A stretch of 64,000 nucleotides of DNA from Idiomarina aminovorans (GTDB lineage Bacteria > Pseudomonadota > Gammaproteobacteria > Enterobacterales > Alteromonadaceae), in the NCBI RefSeq assembly GCF_023155095.1, contig NZ_JAKNDA010000006.1, positions 62,001 to 126,000 of the forward strand, in the 5' to 3' direction. The notes under the pieces are model-generated. The model did no database searches, was not told the DNA's origin, and saw only the letters and a program-made list of their open reading frames with translations. How positions within the stretch are numbered: position 1 is the stretch's first letter; the number at the start of each line of letters is the position of its first letter. The translations under genes were made by a program, and so were the position numbers. Below, in pieces: positions 17,811 through 26,386 of the stretch.

Positions 17811-18740
17811 CAAAAAGAATTGGAAACAAAACATAAGCAATATGCAAAAATGCAGGAATTAGAGCAAGCGGCATATGAAGTTGATGTTTATGAAAACCAT
17901 ATCGAAGTAATTCAATCGACTCACAAAGAATGCAGCCCGGTTGTAGACTGGACCCGTATCGCAAGCTCTAAACAGCCTACAGAACCCCAAAAAACGAGTC
18001 TTAGAGAGGAAAAAGCACGGCTTAAATTAGAACAATATAAGCCTGGAATATTGGCTCGGCTTTTCAATAATAAGGAAAATAAGAAGGCGAAAATCGAACG
18101 AGAAGTAGACATGGCGATAACAGCAGATAGTGAGGATTATGGAGCCAGACTCTCACGCTGGAAACAAGATGTGACGGAATGGAAAGAGAGTGTGGGTATC
18201 GCCGAAGCCCTATTAAAAGGGGAGCCAGAAGCTAAGCTTGAAGCAATAGAAAATCTACAACCTTTTACGGAAATTTCTAATCTTGGCTCAAGTTTATCGG
18301 TAGTTGTACATCAAGATGGTCTATTGGAGGCGACAGTTAATGTTCATGGTAAAGAAATTGTACCAAGCGAATCAAAGAGCCTTTTAAAGAGCGGCAAGCT
18401 ATCGGTCAAAAAGATGCCGAAAGGCAAGTTTAATGAAATATATCAAGACTATGTGTGTAGTTGCGTTTTAAGAGTAGCTAACGAGCTTTTTTCATGTATT
18501 CCCGACAATTTGGTTATTGTTACTGCTGTGGATGAGTTGCTTAATTCTAAAACAGGACATTTAGAAGAAGCTCCGATATTATCCGCCGCTATATCTCGCA
18601 GTACGATGAATAGGCTCAATCTTGAAACAATAGATCCTTCAGACTCTATGACTAACTTCATTCATAATATGTCCTTCAAAAAGACAAAAGGGTTTGAGAG
18701 TGTAGAGCGCCTAGAGCCAGAAAAGCTCGATAGTGCATAA
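17739..18740 (+). CDS. Coiled-coil hypothetical protein
   Basis: A 333-residue protein with AAGGATAT ahead of the ATG. Residues 10-55 form a basic, Arg/Lys/Glu-rich helix likely to be coiled coil; 85-160 are again charged helices. The C-terminal half is globular with VHVHGKEIVP-like strands followed by a helix-rich end. No family recognised. It follows the SnoaL-like gene by 63 bases. Only a decayed piece of its start survives after copy 2 of that gene, so this gene was part of the duplicated unit. Confidence 0.7.
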   Translation: MGWKGAVRSIGAAVRAAERDAKRRQKELETKHKQYAKMQELEQAAYEVDVYENHIEVIQSTHKECSPVVDWTRIASSKQPTEPQKTSLREEKARLKLEQYKPGILARLFNNKENKKAKIEREVDMAITADSEDYGARLSRWKQDVTEWKESVGIAEALLKGEPEAKLEAIENLQPFTEISNLGSSLSVVVHQDGLLEATVNVHGKEIVPSESKSLLKSGKLSVKKMPKGKFNEIYQDYVCSCVLRVANELFSCIPDNLVIVTAVDELLNSKTGHLEEAPILSAAISRSTMNRLNLETIDPSDSMTNFIHNMSFKKTKGFESVERLEPEKLDSA

Positions 18741-18810
18741 TTTCTTAAATTGCCAAGGTCGAGCCTTTTTTATTTGACTCTTTTCTTATTAAAGTAAATG
18801 TTGCGCGAAT

Positions 18811-18840
18811 AATGTCCGCTGAGAGCGAATAACAGACATT
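18811..18840. repeat. GTCCGCT-type palindromic motif, copy 3
   Basis: Outer arms AATGTC and GACATT flank a core GCTGAGAGCGAATAAC. The core GCTGAGAGCGA also occurs at 20020-20032, and related arms occur at 16996-17019, 22624-22649 and 24847-24870. The element sits between genes, without a T-run. Confidence 0.45.
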
Positions 18841-18893
18841 TACTACGAACCGTAGTAATGTAAGAAAAAATCAAATCGTAAAGGACTATAAAT

Positions 18894-19631
18894 TTGAGAC
18901 TCCTCACATTATTCGCAAGTTTACTTTTCAGTACTTTAGGCTTTGCAGGCGACAAAATTTACGATGAGTCCAGGGACAGAAGTATTCCGATAGAAGTTTC
19001 ATACCCTAATCTAAAAGAGCACTGCAATGAGGCCCAACAATGCTCAGTAGCATTACTTAGCGCAGGTTACGGCGTATCACATACTAAGTACGCTTTTTTG
19101 TCGAAACAGCTAAACCAGATGGGTTACATGGTTGTTGCTATTGGGCACGAACTAGAGAGCGACCCGTCGTTGTCGGTATCAGGTAACTTGTTTGAAACTC
19201 GGAGGGAAAACTGGATTAGAGGCGCTGAAACACTGGACTTTATTAAACATAATCTGGCATCTACTTACCAAAACTATAACTTCAATGATTTGCTACTTAT
19301 TGGTCATTCAAATGGTGGGGATATTTCTTCCTGGCTCTCGAATGACGGCAAGGATTACATTGATACCGTCATTACGCTTGACCATCGTCGCGTTCCGCTT
19401 CCTAGAAGTGAGAATATTAATGTCCTCTCAATTCGAGGCAGTGATTACCCTGCTGACGAAGGCGTATTGCCGTCACCGAGAGAGGCACACGAGTACAGTA
19501 TTTGCGTTAAAGAAATACCCAAATCCCGGCACAACGACATGACGGATTACGGCCCTGACTGGCTTAAAGATGAAATTAATAGAGTTATAGAAAATTTTCT
19601 TAACGGCACGGATTGCCGAGCCAATTCATGA
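18894..19631 (+). CDS. Secreted alpha/beta hydrolase
   Basis: A 245-residue protein. The TTG at 18894 gives a signal peptide (LLTLFASLLFSTLGFAG). The nucleophile elbow GHSNGG is near residue 140, with a likely acid in the following loops and a His near residue 214 (SRHNDMTDY). The early YGVSHTKYAFLSKQL stretch corresponds to the oxyanion side of platelet-activating-factor acetylhydrolase or dienelactone-type enzymes. The substrate is unknown. The next, broken gene begins within its last codons. Confidence 0.75.
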   Translation: MRLLTLFASLLFSTLGFAGDKIYDESRDRSIPIEVSYPNLKEHCNEAQQCSVALLSAGYGVSHTKYAFLSKQLNQMGYMVVAIGHELESDPSLSVSGNLFETRRENWIRGAETLDFIKHNLASTYQNYNFNDLLLIGHSNGGDISSWLSNDGKDYIDTVITLDHRRVPLPRSENINVLSIRGSDYPADEGVLPSPREAHEYSICVKEIPKSRHNDMTDYGPDWLKDEINRVIENFLNGTDCRANS

Positions 19632-19937
19632 TTAATACTAAAACGACAACTCTTGCAGTATATGCGGGTTTAATCTCTGTAATTATTGGAGCAGCAACAT
19701 TTGCGTTGAGTTGGAATTTATACGACATTCTTGGCGGTCCTCTGCCTGGCACACAAAGTGTTATTCTTCCCCGGTAGTTTAACGTTGATATATGTATGGC
19801 ATCCACTTTTCACAGAAGAGGTTAACTTTTGGCCTAAGTTCGCTCTTCAAATGTTAGGACAGTTTTTTGTTGTTACAGCCTTGGCGATGGCCTGTGTTGC
19901 CCTTGTTAAGAAGATCCTTCGCATTACCCGGAAATAG
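19628..19937 (+). pseudogene. Frameshifted small membrane protein
   Basis: A frame from ATG 19628 encodes a hydrophobic segment and ends at a TAG at 19775-19777. In the +1 frame the sequence continues FFPGSLTLIYVWHP, then a second hydrophobic helix and a basic end at 19937. One extra base near 19755-19760 (ACACAAAG) would explain the break; restoring it gives a roughly 102-residue protein with two to three membrane helices. It overlaps the hydrolase gene by ATGA. A sequencing error is also possible. Confidence 0.55.
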
Positions 19938-20088
19938 TGATATTGAAACAACAGTTTCGCTGCTAGGGAAATAAAAAAATTGGCATAGTATTGAGCTTTA
20001 GAGGCCGTAAGCAACCATGCTGCTGAGAGCGAGTTACGAAAGTGTTCATACGGAACACCAATCAACCTTCTTTACATGATAGGAATCT

Positions 20089-20703
20089 ATGTATATACCG
20101 AAGAATATGGAAATGACTGAAGCCGAAGCAATCAGTAAATTTATTTCTGATTACGGGTTCGGTATTTTGGTTTCCCCTGATTTGTCAGGAACTCACCTGC
20201 CTTTCATTTTTGAACCAGAAGAGGAGGAGCTCGGTTGTCTTTATGGGCATTTCGCCAGGTCTAACCCGCATTGGGAGGCTTTAGAGAGCCAGCGGGTAAT
20301 GGTTATTTTTAACGGCCCGCATTCGTATGTGTCTCCTACTTGGTATCAGTCAAAACCAGCCGTTCCAACTTGGAACTATGCAGCGGTTCACTGTTACGGG
20401 GTTGTAACACTGCTGAATGACGAAGAGAACGAGCAGGCAATGAATCAACTGGTCGCAAAGTATGAACCTGAGTTACTTGAAGCGACGGAACTCATGCCAT
20501 CTGATTATCAAGCAAGGCTTCGCAAGAGGGTCGTCGGTTTTAAAATTCTTGTTGACGATATTCACGCAAAGGAGAAGCTAGGTCAGCATCGTAAGGTCGA
20601 TGATCAAGCGGGGGTGTTCTCAGCACTTATAGAAAGTACTCACCCGGATGCAGTGGCTTTGTCGTCGTATATGAAAAAGCGAAAACTTGGCATTGGCAGT
20701 TAA
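20089..20703 (+). CDS. PaiB-like FMN-binding protein
   Basis: A 204-residue protein of the PaiB/FMN-binding split-barrel family: it starts MYIPKNMEMTE, has HLPF and YGHFARSNPHW, then VIFNGPHSYVSPTWY and VPTWNYAAVHCYG, all typical. PaiB in Bacillus represses sporulation and protease genes, but most members are uncharacterised flavin-binding proteins. The ribosome site is AGGAAT. It is followed by a GNAT gene, recalling the PaiA (acetyltransferase)/PaiB pairing. Confidence 0.85.
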   Translation: MYIPKNMEMTEAEAISKFISDYGFGILVSPDLSGTHLPFIFEPEEEELGCLYGHFARSNPHWEALESQRVMVIFNGPHSYVSPTWYQSKPAVPTWNYAAVHCYGVVTLLNDEENEQAMNQLVAKYEPELLEATELMPSDYQARLRKRVVGFKILVDDIHAKEKLGQHRKVDDQAGVFSALIESTHPDAVALSSYMKKRKLGIGS

Positions 20704-20778
20704 CGAAACGCAGGACTCACGGCCTGCGTCAACCGCGCTTAGGCCATTCGCCCATGTACTTGAGTTTAGGACTTAAAA

Positions 20779-21204
20779 GTGAAATCAATCGATTACATCA
20801 TCTGCAATGAAGCCCCAACAGCCGAAGAATATATACTACTGCGCCGCCAAGTTGGCTGGGATGATATTGATTTGGGTGTAGCTCAAAAAAGCTTAGATGG
20901 TTCTTTATTTCACGTATCAATCAGGGATGACAAAAAACTGATAGGTATGGCTCGGATCGTTGGCGATGGTTTTATGTACTTTTATATTCAAGACGTCGTC
21001 GTTTCCCCTGACTATCAGGGGTATGGTCTTGGCAAAGCCCTAATGGGAAGGGTAGAGCGTTATCTTTCTAAAGCATGTCCCATTGGTGCTACTGTTGCGC
21101 TACTAGCCGTCCGAGGTAAAGAGAGTTTCTACCGAGGTTATGGTTATATTGAACGAGATGGCCTTAATCTTGGAAAGGGAATGTGTCGCTTTGTTCGAGA
21201 TTAG
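20779..21204 (+). CDS. GNAT family N-acetyltransferase
   Basis: A 141-residue GNAT protein starting with GTG at 20779. The acetyl-CoA loop is seen in VVSPDYQGYGLGKALMGRVE and the late strand in FYRGYGYIERD. The substrate is unknown. Its place after the PaiB-like gene may be functional, as PaiA is a polyamine acetyltransferase, though this protein is shorter than PaiA and could act on anything. A small CGCAGG...CCTGCG hairpin lies in the gap before it. Confidence 0.85.
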   Translation: MKSIDYIICNEAPTAEEYILLRRQVGWDDIDLGVAQKSLDGSLFHVSIRDDKKLIGMARIVGDGFMYFYIQDVVVSPDYQGYGLGKALMGRVERYLSKACPIGATVALLAVRGKESFYRGYGYIERDGLNLGKGMCRFVRD

Positions 21205-21246
21205 CCTAATGCAATCTAATTATGAATTGCCTCTGAGAATCTTATT

Positions 21247-21320
21247 ATTGTCGACAATATAGCGATTATAACTGACTTTTATTTATTTTAAGCGTAAATA
21301 AATTATATATTGTCGACAAA
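21247..21320. promoter_or_regulatory. Two TTGTCGACAA operator-like palindromes
   Basis: Perfect palindromes TTGTCGACAA lie at 21248-21257 and 21310-21319, centre to centre 62 bp, about six helical turns. Both have AT-rich flanks, and the flanks are themselves arranged as inverted repeats (ATTGTCGACAATAT and ATATTGTCGACAAA). The right site ends 20 bases before the next start codon. GntR-type (FadR subgroup) repressors bind sites of this kind. No such regulator gene lies in the window. Confidence 0.6.
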
Positions 21321-21339
21321 TTTACCTATCTAGAATTTT

Positions 21340-22044
21340 ATGCTTTTCAATTTCTTTGGGACTTTAAATTCAATCTTAATTGTGGTCAGCTTGGTTGGTG
21401 TCTTCTCGCAAGTGCGGACGGTTTGGTTACGTAAAAAGGACAACTTTAACGGAGCAACTGAAGTCCTTTCTCTGAACAAATTCTTTGTGAGCTTTTTGGC
21501 TTATTATTCATTCTTTGTATACGGCATGTCGATTGAGCCTTTTAATCACTTTATCGTCTGGCCGAGGTTGATTGCTGCTCTATTAGTAGCGGTTATTTTG
21601 TATGAAATATGGGTTGACCGAAAAGCCATTACTTCTCTCAGCTTCCTTATTCTAGCTGTTGTTTTGCTCGTTTCAGGAGTTGTTTTTGGTGTGACGGCAG
21701 ATACTTATGAAGATGACGGACGTCAGCTAATGACGGTTATGATTGTTTTTATTACCATTTTTCTCGCGCAAGGTTATATTCATCAAATCATGCAAGTACT
21801 GAAGTTAGGCAGTACCGGTGCTTTGGATATCAAGATGAGTCAGTTCATTCTGCTGATGGATCTGTCGACAATCGCATTTGCATTTGTCATGGGGCTTGAG
21901 GATGGTTGGCCCCTGATGTTGTTAGCGGTAGTCAGTGCATGTACAAAACTCATCATCCTTTACTTATTTCGATGGGTTCGCAAAAGTATGTCTGCAGAGC
22001 GAAAACGTCAGACTACATATCGAGCGGATCTTGGTGATTGTTAG
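21340..22044 (+). CDS. Multi-pass membrane protein, possibly PQ-loop-like
   Basis: A 234-residue protein with about seven membrane segments. The start SLVGVFSQVRTVWLRKK and the following NKFFVSFLAYYSFFVYG recall the first repeat of PQ-loop/SemiSWEET transporters, although the PQ dipeptide itself is replaced by SQ. A second related half can be imagined around residues 145-200. Transport activity is a guess. The gene is preceded by a weak ribosome site and a striking operator pair, suggesting inducible control. Confidence 0.6.
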   Translation: MLFNFFGTLNSILIVVSLVGVFSQVRTVWLRKKDNFNGATEVLSLNKFFVSFLAYYSFFVYGMSIEPFNHFIVWPRLIAALLVAVILYEIWVDRKAITSLSFLILAVVLLVSGVVFGVTADTYEDDGRQLMTVMIVFITIFLAQGYIHQIMQVLKLGSTGALDIKMSQFILLMDLSTIAFAFVMGLEDGWPLMLLAVVSACTKLIILYLFRWVRKSMSAERKRQTTYRADLGDC

Positions 22045-22082
22045 CATGAATTATTCAGCCTGTAACGCAAGAGGAGAGTGAA

Positions 22083-22583
22083 ATGAAGATAGCAGTCATA
22101 TTAGGAAGTTCGCGTTCGGACGGGAATACCCGATACCTCGCTGATGAATTCGTCGAGCAAACTAATGCTGCTTTCTTCAACTTAGCGGATTACGATATTT
22201 CAGCTTACGATTATAAGCATGAAAATAAGGGCGATGACTTTTTATTGCTTATTCGTGAACTAATTGAATTTGACCATCTAGTGTTTTCCTCGCCCGTTTA
22301 TTGGTATTCAATGTCGGCATTGCTAAAGACTTTTTTCGACCGCTTTTCAGATCTTTTAACTGTGGAGAAAGAACTTGGTCGGCAGCTTAAAGGCAAGTCA
22401 TGTTCAGTCTTATCAACGGGCTTCGAGATTGAATTACCGGTGTGTTTTGTACAGCCGTTTGAACTGACAGCTAACTATATGCATTTGGTTTACAAAGGTT
22501 GTGACTATGTTTCTATACAATCGGAATCAGACCTGGAACAGGTCAACAAATGTGTGACTGAAGCTTTAAAAAAGTTGAATTAA
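22083..22583 (+). CDS. NADPH-dependent FMN reductase-like flavoprotein
   Basis: A 166-residue flavodoxin-fold protein: GSSRSDGNTRYL forms the FMN phosphate loop and SSPVYWYSMSALLKTFFDRF is the usual flavin-contact region. Such enzymes reduce FMN, quinones or azo compounds with NAD(P)H. AGAGGAGAG precedes the ATG. The gap of 38 bases from the membrane-protein gene allows co-transcription. Confidence 0.85.
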   Translation: MKIAVILGSSRSDGNTRYLADEFVEQTNAAFFNLADYDISAYDYKHENKGDDFLLLIRELIEFDHLVFSSPVYWYSMSALLKTFFDRFSDLLTVEKELGRQLKGKSCSVLSTGFEIELPVCFVQPFELTANYMHLVYKGCDYVSIQSESDLEQVNKCVTEALKKLN

Positions 22584-22872
22584 AAAGAGATTCGCAGAGT
22601 TTTCATTAACGGTACAAACAGCATGTCTGCTCTTCTCTCTTAGTGGACTGATTGCTGAGAGCTGTAAATTCAATCAGTAACTATAATTCTATCGTTACTA
22701 AATGGGCTAACACTAAGGCATCGCGTCATCTGATACTCGTATATCATTTTATTTAAGCCTGACCATCAGTAGACCCTTCCACTCAAGCTAGTTGTTTTAT
22801 CCCAGAGTTGCTTTATTGTTGCAAAGGAGTAGTTTAGTTAGTTGAAAATTAACAAGTCTTCAAGGAAGAGAA

Positions 22873-23304
22873 ATGAAATATTGCCATGTAATTTTTGCTT
22901 CGTTACTGCTCTCTAACGTTGCCTTCGCAAGTGATTTGACCGCTAAAGTAAACCAGTATTTCGAAGCGCAAGAAGCAGTAGAGCATAAAAACTCAACAAA
23001 AAACGATGTTAGTAACTTACTGGCACTGCTCACCGAAGATGCAACATTCGAGCATCCCAAGTTTAATGCCGTTCAATCAAAAGACGAATACAGAAAAGGC
23101 CTGCTTGCCTATCTAGGAAAATATGGTGAATGCGATATCCAGATAAAAAATGTCATTGAAGGACTTAATGCTGTCACCGTCGAATATTTACACCCTTGCA
23201 CTGATAAAAAAGGGAGCTCTGATCCTGAAGAAAACGAACAAAAGCTGGTTACTTTATTCGAATTTGAAAACAACAAAATAAAACTTATTAGGCACTACTT
23301 CTAA
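22873..23304 (+). CDS. Secreted SnoaL/NTF2-like protein, copy 2
   Basis: A 143-residue near copy of the protein at 17244-17675, about 94 percent identical by eye, with the same signal peptide and the same two mature cysteines. Most changes lie in the segment CTDKKGSSDPEENEQ and make this copy more acidic. The reading frame is intact, which indicates selection on both copies or a recent duplication. The ribosome site is AAGGAAGAG. Confidence 0.75.
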   Translation: MKYCHVIFASLLLSNVAFASDLTAKVNQYFEAQEAVEHKNSTKNDVSNLLALLTEDATFEHPKFNAVQSKDEYRKGLLAYLGKYGECDIQIKNVIEGLNAVTVEYLHPCTDKKGSSDPEENEQKLVTLFEFENNKIKLIRHYF

Positions 23305-23351
23305 CGATTTATTAAATTGCATCTCACCTGTGCGTCAAATGAAAGATATCT

Positions 23352-23398
23352 CAGATTAGGGTTTATCGGCATCGCAGAGCGAGATGCAAAATTGCGAA
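23352..23398 (+). pseudogene. Remnant of coiled-coil gene start
   Basis: The stretch GTTTATCGGC...GCAGAGCGAGATGCAAAA corresponds to the first codons of the gene at 17739-18740 but lacks its ATG context and soon diverges. It shows that the duplication once included that gene, which was later lost or overwritten here. Confidence 0.55.
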
Positions 23399-23427
23399 GT
23401 TAGAATAAGTTAAAACGGGAGGCAATT

Positions 23428-24360
23428 ATGCCAGGTGCATTCGCTCACTTAAGTATTGCTAATGTTGCAAAAGAGTTTAAAGCAATCAAAAACTTAAATA
23501 TGGCTGCTAATGTTAAAGCACAACTAGGAAGTCATTTAGAACTTATTGAGCTGGGCTCTGTTAGTCCAGATTATCCATATTTGACCTTAACGCTGTTTGG
23601 CCGTAACGAACAAACCGAATGGGCTGACTATATGCATCTCGGCGACACAAAACGAATTGTCGAAGCTCTTATTAAAAATACAAAGGCGCTAAGTGACGAA
23701 AATAAGCTGTTCGTTTTTCCGTGGTTAGCTGGGTACATTTCGCATGTTATCGCTGATGTGACGATTCATCCGGTGGTCGAGTGTAAAGTTGGCCCTTATG
23801 AGGGTAATGAAAAAGCGCATCGAGTTTGCGAAATGAATCAAGATACCTACATCTGGTTTGAAAGGACGGGGCTGGGTGAACCAGGTTATTGTGAGCGTAT
23901 TGCTGAGAATTTAACCAAGTACGACGCCAATGGAAAATTTAATCCCACTATTCAAAAAGTTTGGTCGGCCGCACTCAGAGAGGTATACCCAGAAAAGTTC
24001 GAACAGTCTCCGCCGAATATTGAAAGTTGGCACGATGGCTTTAGAAAAATTACTGGCACGGCTAAAGAAACGCACAAACTTTTTGAATGGGCGCGGCATG
24101 TTGCAGTGGGCTCTGGCAGTGGTTATCCCTTGCGGGAAGAAGTCGACTTTACTTATATCCGCAATTTGAAAACTCCAGTTAGCAATAAAGATTACGATGA
24201 AATATTTGACTTGGCAGTTGGTAATGTCCGGACGTATTGGGAATTTTTGGCCGCTGCGGTATTTGATGACGGAGATACCAGTATGTTCAAACACTGGAAT
24301 TTAGATAACGGTGTCGATAGAGACTCAGATAAGCAGACCTTATGGGAGAACGTATCATGA
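23428..24360 (+). CDS. Zinc-dependent phospholipase C-like protein
   Basis: A 310-residue protein that starts MPGAFAHLSIAN and shows the histidine and aspartate pattern of the zinc-dependent phospholipase C fold: GSVSPDYPYL, YMHLGDT, LAGYISHVIADVTIHPVVE and later WHDGF. There is no signal peptide, so it acts in the cytoplasm or is exported otherwise. Natural substrates of this subgroup are unknown. It overlaps a small secreted-protein gene by ATGA. Confidence 0.8.
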   Translation: MPGAFAHLSIANVAKEFKAIKNLNMAANVKAQLGSHLELIELGSVSPDYPYLTLTLFGRNEQTEWADYMHLGDTKRIVEALIKNTKALSDENKLFVFPWLAGYISHVIADVTIHPVVECKVGPYEGNEKAHRVCEMNQDTYIWFERTGLGEPGYCERIAENLTKYDANGKFNPTIQKVWSAALREVYPEKFEQSPPNIESWHDGFRKITGTAKETHKLFEWARHVAVGSGSGYPLREEVDFTYIRNLKTPVSNKDYDEIFDLAVGNVRTYWEFLAAAVFDDGDTSMFKHWNLDNGVDRDSDKQTLWENVS

Positions 24361-24758
24361 AACTATTACTGATTATCTTAGCTTTATTAATTACTAATGC
24401 TTGCGCAGCTGAAAATCAGACTTTATGCGATACAGAAAATCGTTATGAAACTGCCTCTCATTTTTCTGATTTCGTGCAAAAAGTGAATTTTAAATATGCG
24501 CTCGAGGATGTAGAAGGCCTGAGCAATGACGAAGTTATTGATCAAGTCGCAAGTACAGACGAAGACTACCGAGCTATTCTCGATAATTTTAACGTTAAAT
24601 CATACTTTGAAGACGACAATGTGGTGATGCTGATGTGCGAGGGAGACTCGCTCATTATTGAGGACGCTGGATGTACAGCAAAAGTTGAAAAGGTTTTTGA
24701 GTGTGGTGAACGTCCGACATGTGCTTTATCTAGCAATGCTTTTAAAGTTTGTAATTGA
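24357..24758 (+). CDS. Small secreted Cys-rich protein
   Basis: The start at 24357 overlaps the phospholipase stop by ATGA and yields a signal peptide MKLLLIILALLITNACA; an in-frame ATG at 24342 lies inside the phospholipase gene and is less likely. The 133-residue product has seven cysteines after the signal region and an acidic middle. The Cys in TNACA could be a lipobox, making it a lipoprotein. No family recognised. Coupling suggests it works with the phospholipase-like protein. Confidence 0.65.
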   Translation: MKLLLIILALLITNACAAENQTLCDTENRYETASHFSDFVQKVNFKYALEDVEGLSNDEVIDQVASTDEDYRAILDNFNVKSYFEDDNVVMLMCEGDSLIIEDAGCTAKVEKVFECGERPTCALSSNAFKVCN

Positions 24759-24846
24759 GGTGAATTAAGCAAAATGATGTGGTCGTTGCCATTAACTCTT
24801 TCTCATGGTGTAGCCCGTAGCTAAGTATATTTGGTGTCAAATTTCA

Positions 24847-24870
24847 GTCTGCTGTGAGCGATGAGCGGAC
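24847..24870. repeat. GTCTGCT...AGCGGAC palindromic motif, copy 5
   Basis: Arms GTCTGCT and AGCGGAC flank GTGAGCGATG, another member of the dispersed palindromic motif, located in the convergent gap between the small secreted protein gene and a minus-strand membrane protein gene. Confidence 0.45.
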
Positions 24871-24894
24871 CCCGGTTTTCAGATGGGCACTTAC

Positions 24895-25200
24895 CTAGTC
24901 TCTACTTATTCTTAGCAAACTTATGTAGCTAGCCAGCGCAGCCACAAGCAACCAAAACAATACTATAGAGAACCAAACCACAGGGGATGCTTGACTCACT
25001 CCCCACTCGTTAAAAGTTATCTGACTTTGATTGAAGAGTGATGCCGTACCAACATACTGAAGTGGGATGTTCGCCCACAACAATGCTGAAAAAATTATAG
25101 GGAAGATATCTAATTTAAGGAAAGCCATAAGTGACATTAGTAATGGAGGTAGGTTTAAAAAGATACCTACTTTTACGGTTCTTAAAAGAAGTTGTCTCAC
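24895..25200 (-). CDS. Small membrane protein
   Basis: A 101-residue protein starting with GTG at 25200 behind AAAAGGAT. Two long hydrophobic regions (residues 10-45 and 72-93) and a soluble loop in between. No family recognised. The 220 bases upstream hold no other gene. Confidence 0.55.
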   Translation of the reverse strand: MRQLLLRTVKVGIFLNLPPLLMSLMAFLKLDIFPIIFSALLWANIPLQYVGTASLFNQSQITFNEWGVSQASPVVWFSIVLFWLLVAALASYISLLRISRD

Positions 25201-25423
25201 GAACGTATCCTTTTGAAAAAAGAGCAGTAAAACGATAGATGGTAAACGAAGTGCTGTAAACTTATATCGAAAGTTTACTGATCCTTTCGCTAATTAAATA
25301 AAGCGTCCGTTCTGGCGTGATTTCGAAAGGAAGTTTAAGTATGGCAGCTCAAATGAACGAACAGCAGACTTAATCTGGTGTTTTTTTATCGATTAAAACC
25401 GTGAAAACTAGCTCCTTTCGCGA

Positions 25424-26386
25424 TTAATCGGTACTCGAAAGCCAAAAGATAATATTGATTAGGAATTGCTCGTTTTGCTCAGCACCAACTGCTCTTAAAC
25501 CATATTTCTTACCTGTTTTAAGATCCAGTTGTGACGAAAACATCATACCCTCAGAGAATACGGCTACACGACCTTTTTCGAACTTTAGAACGGCTCCTTG
25601 GCTCCAACCGTTCATTGATATTCGAGGTGTAGAAGAAGTAACCTGAAATGGTATGAGCGGCTCTATAGACACAGCACCCTGTCCAATTGTTAACAATGAC
25701 GTTGCTTCATCAGGAGCTTTGAATGCAGACCCGCCAAAGGTCTTTACTTGCGTTACTTGACCGAAAGATGGGCTCTTCTCATTCAACGCTTTCGTAGGCA
25801 CAGGCATAAGTGGCTCTCGTGACGAATTATTGCTCGCACCGGTTGTAATAGGATGATCAGCGAGAGTGTTATCTGCACTCCGAAATACATAAGACCCAAC
25901 ATGCCCATTACTAAATTCGAAACCGAAGGCGAGTGCGAGATTTTCGACAACTTTTGGAAACGGTGTGTGGTCAGCGATTAAAAAAAGTGAACCTCCATCA
26001 CTAACCCACTTTTTGATATTATCAACCTCGTCATCATCTAATGCACGGCCAAACGGTGGTTGCCAGTCACTCCTATTACGATCTAGCGCATTGGCAATCA
26101 CTAGAATATCGGCTTTATTCAAACGATCTGATGTGAAACTTCTAGTGTTCGACCTGACCTTATAACCATTGTTCGACAAAACTTGCTCGAAAGGTTTATA
26201 TCGACCTGAAATGGTAAGAAAGTTATTGTGTGCCTCATCAACGACAACCACCGTGTTCGCATCTGAGGTCATACTGGTTTTATTACCACGGGGTTGAAAG
26301 TCAGGGTCAGCTTGCTGCGAGCTTTCAGAGCATGCTGAAATTGCCAAAACCAAACACAGAAAGATAAGCTTAGATAATAGATTCAT
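25424..26386 (-). CDS. Lipoprotein with glutamine-amidotransferase-like fold
   Basis: A 320-residue protein with a lipobox LAISAC at residues 14-19, so it is probably membrane-anchored. The mature part (VVVVDEAHNNFLTISGRY, ADILVIANAL, VSDGGSLFLIADHTPFP) fits the DUF4350/ThuA-like class I amidotransferase-like fold, without the catalytic Cys of true amidotransferases. It probably binds a ligand or polysaccharide in the periplasm; function unknown. It stands as a single gene. Confidence 0.7.
   Translation of the reverse strand: MNLLSKLIFLCLVLAISACSESSQQADPDFQPRGNKTSMTSDANTVVVVDEAHNNFLTISGRYKPFEQVLSNNGYKVRSNTRSFTSDRLNKADILVIANALDRNRSDWQPPFGRALDDDEVDNIKKWVSDGGSLFLIADHTPFPKVVENLALAFGFEFSNGHVGSYVFRSADNTLADHPITTGASNNSSREPLMPVPTKALNEKSPSFGQVTQVKTFGGSAFKAPDEATSLLTIGQGAVSIEPLIPFQVTSSTPRISMNGWSQGAVLKFEKGRVAVFSEGMMFSSQLDLKTGKKYGLRAVGAEQNEQFLINIIFWLSSTD

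Larger units (their letters stand above)
22624..23398 (+). repeat. Long direct repeat, copy 2
   Basis: Matches copy 1 at 16996-17810. It contains the palindromic motif GTCTGCT...TAGTGGAC at its start, the leader, the second SnoaL-like gene and then a decayed beginning of the coiled-coil gene. The distance between copies is about 5.6 kb, so recombination between them would delete or amplify the genes in between. Confidence 0.8.

Noticed and set aside
20703-20778. attC site after the PaiB-like gene
   Set aside because: It has AACGAAACGCAGG and a short CGCAGG/CCTGCG hairpin, but no GTTRRRY box at the right end and no pairing arms.
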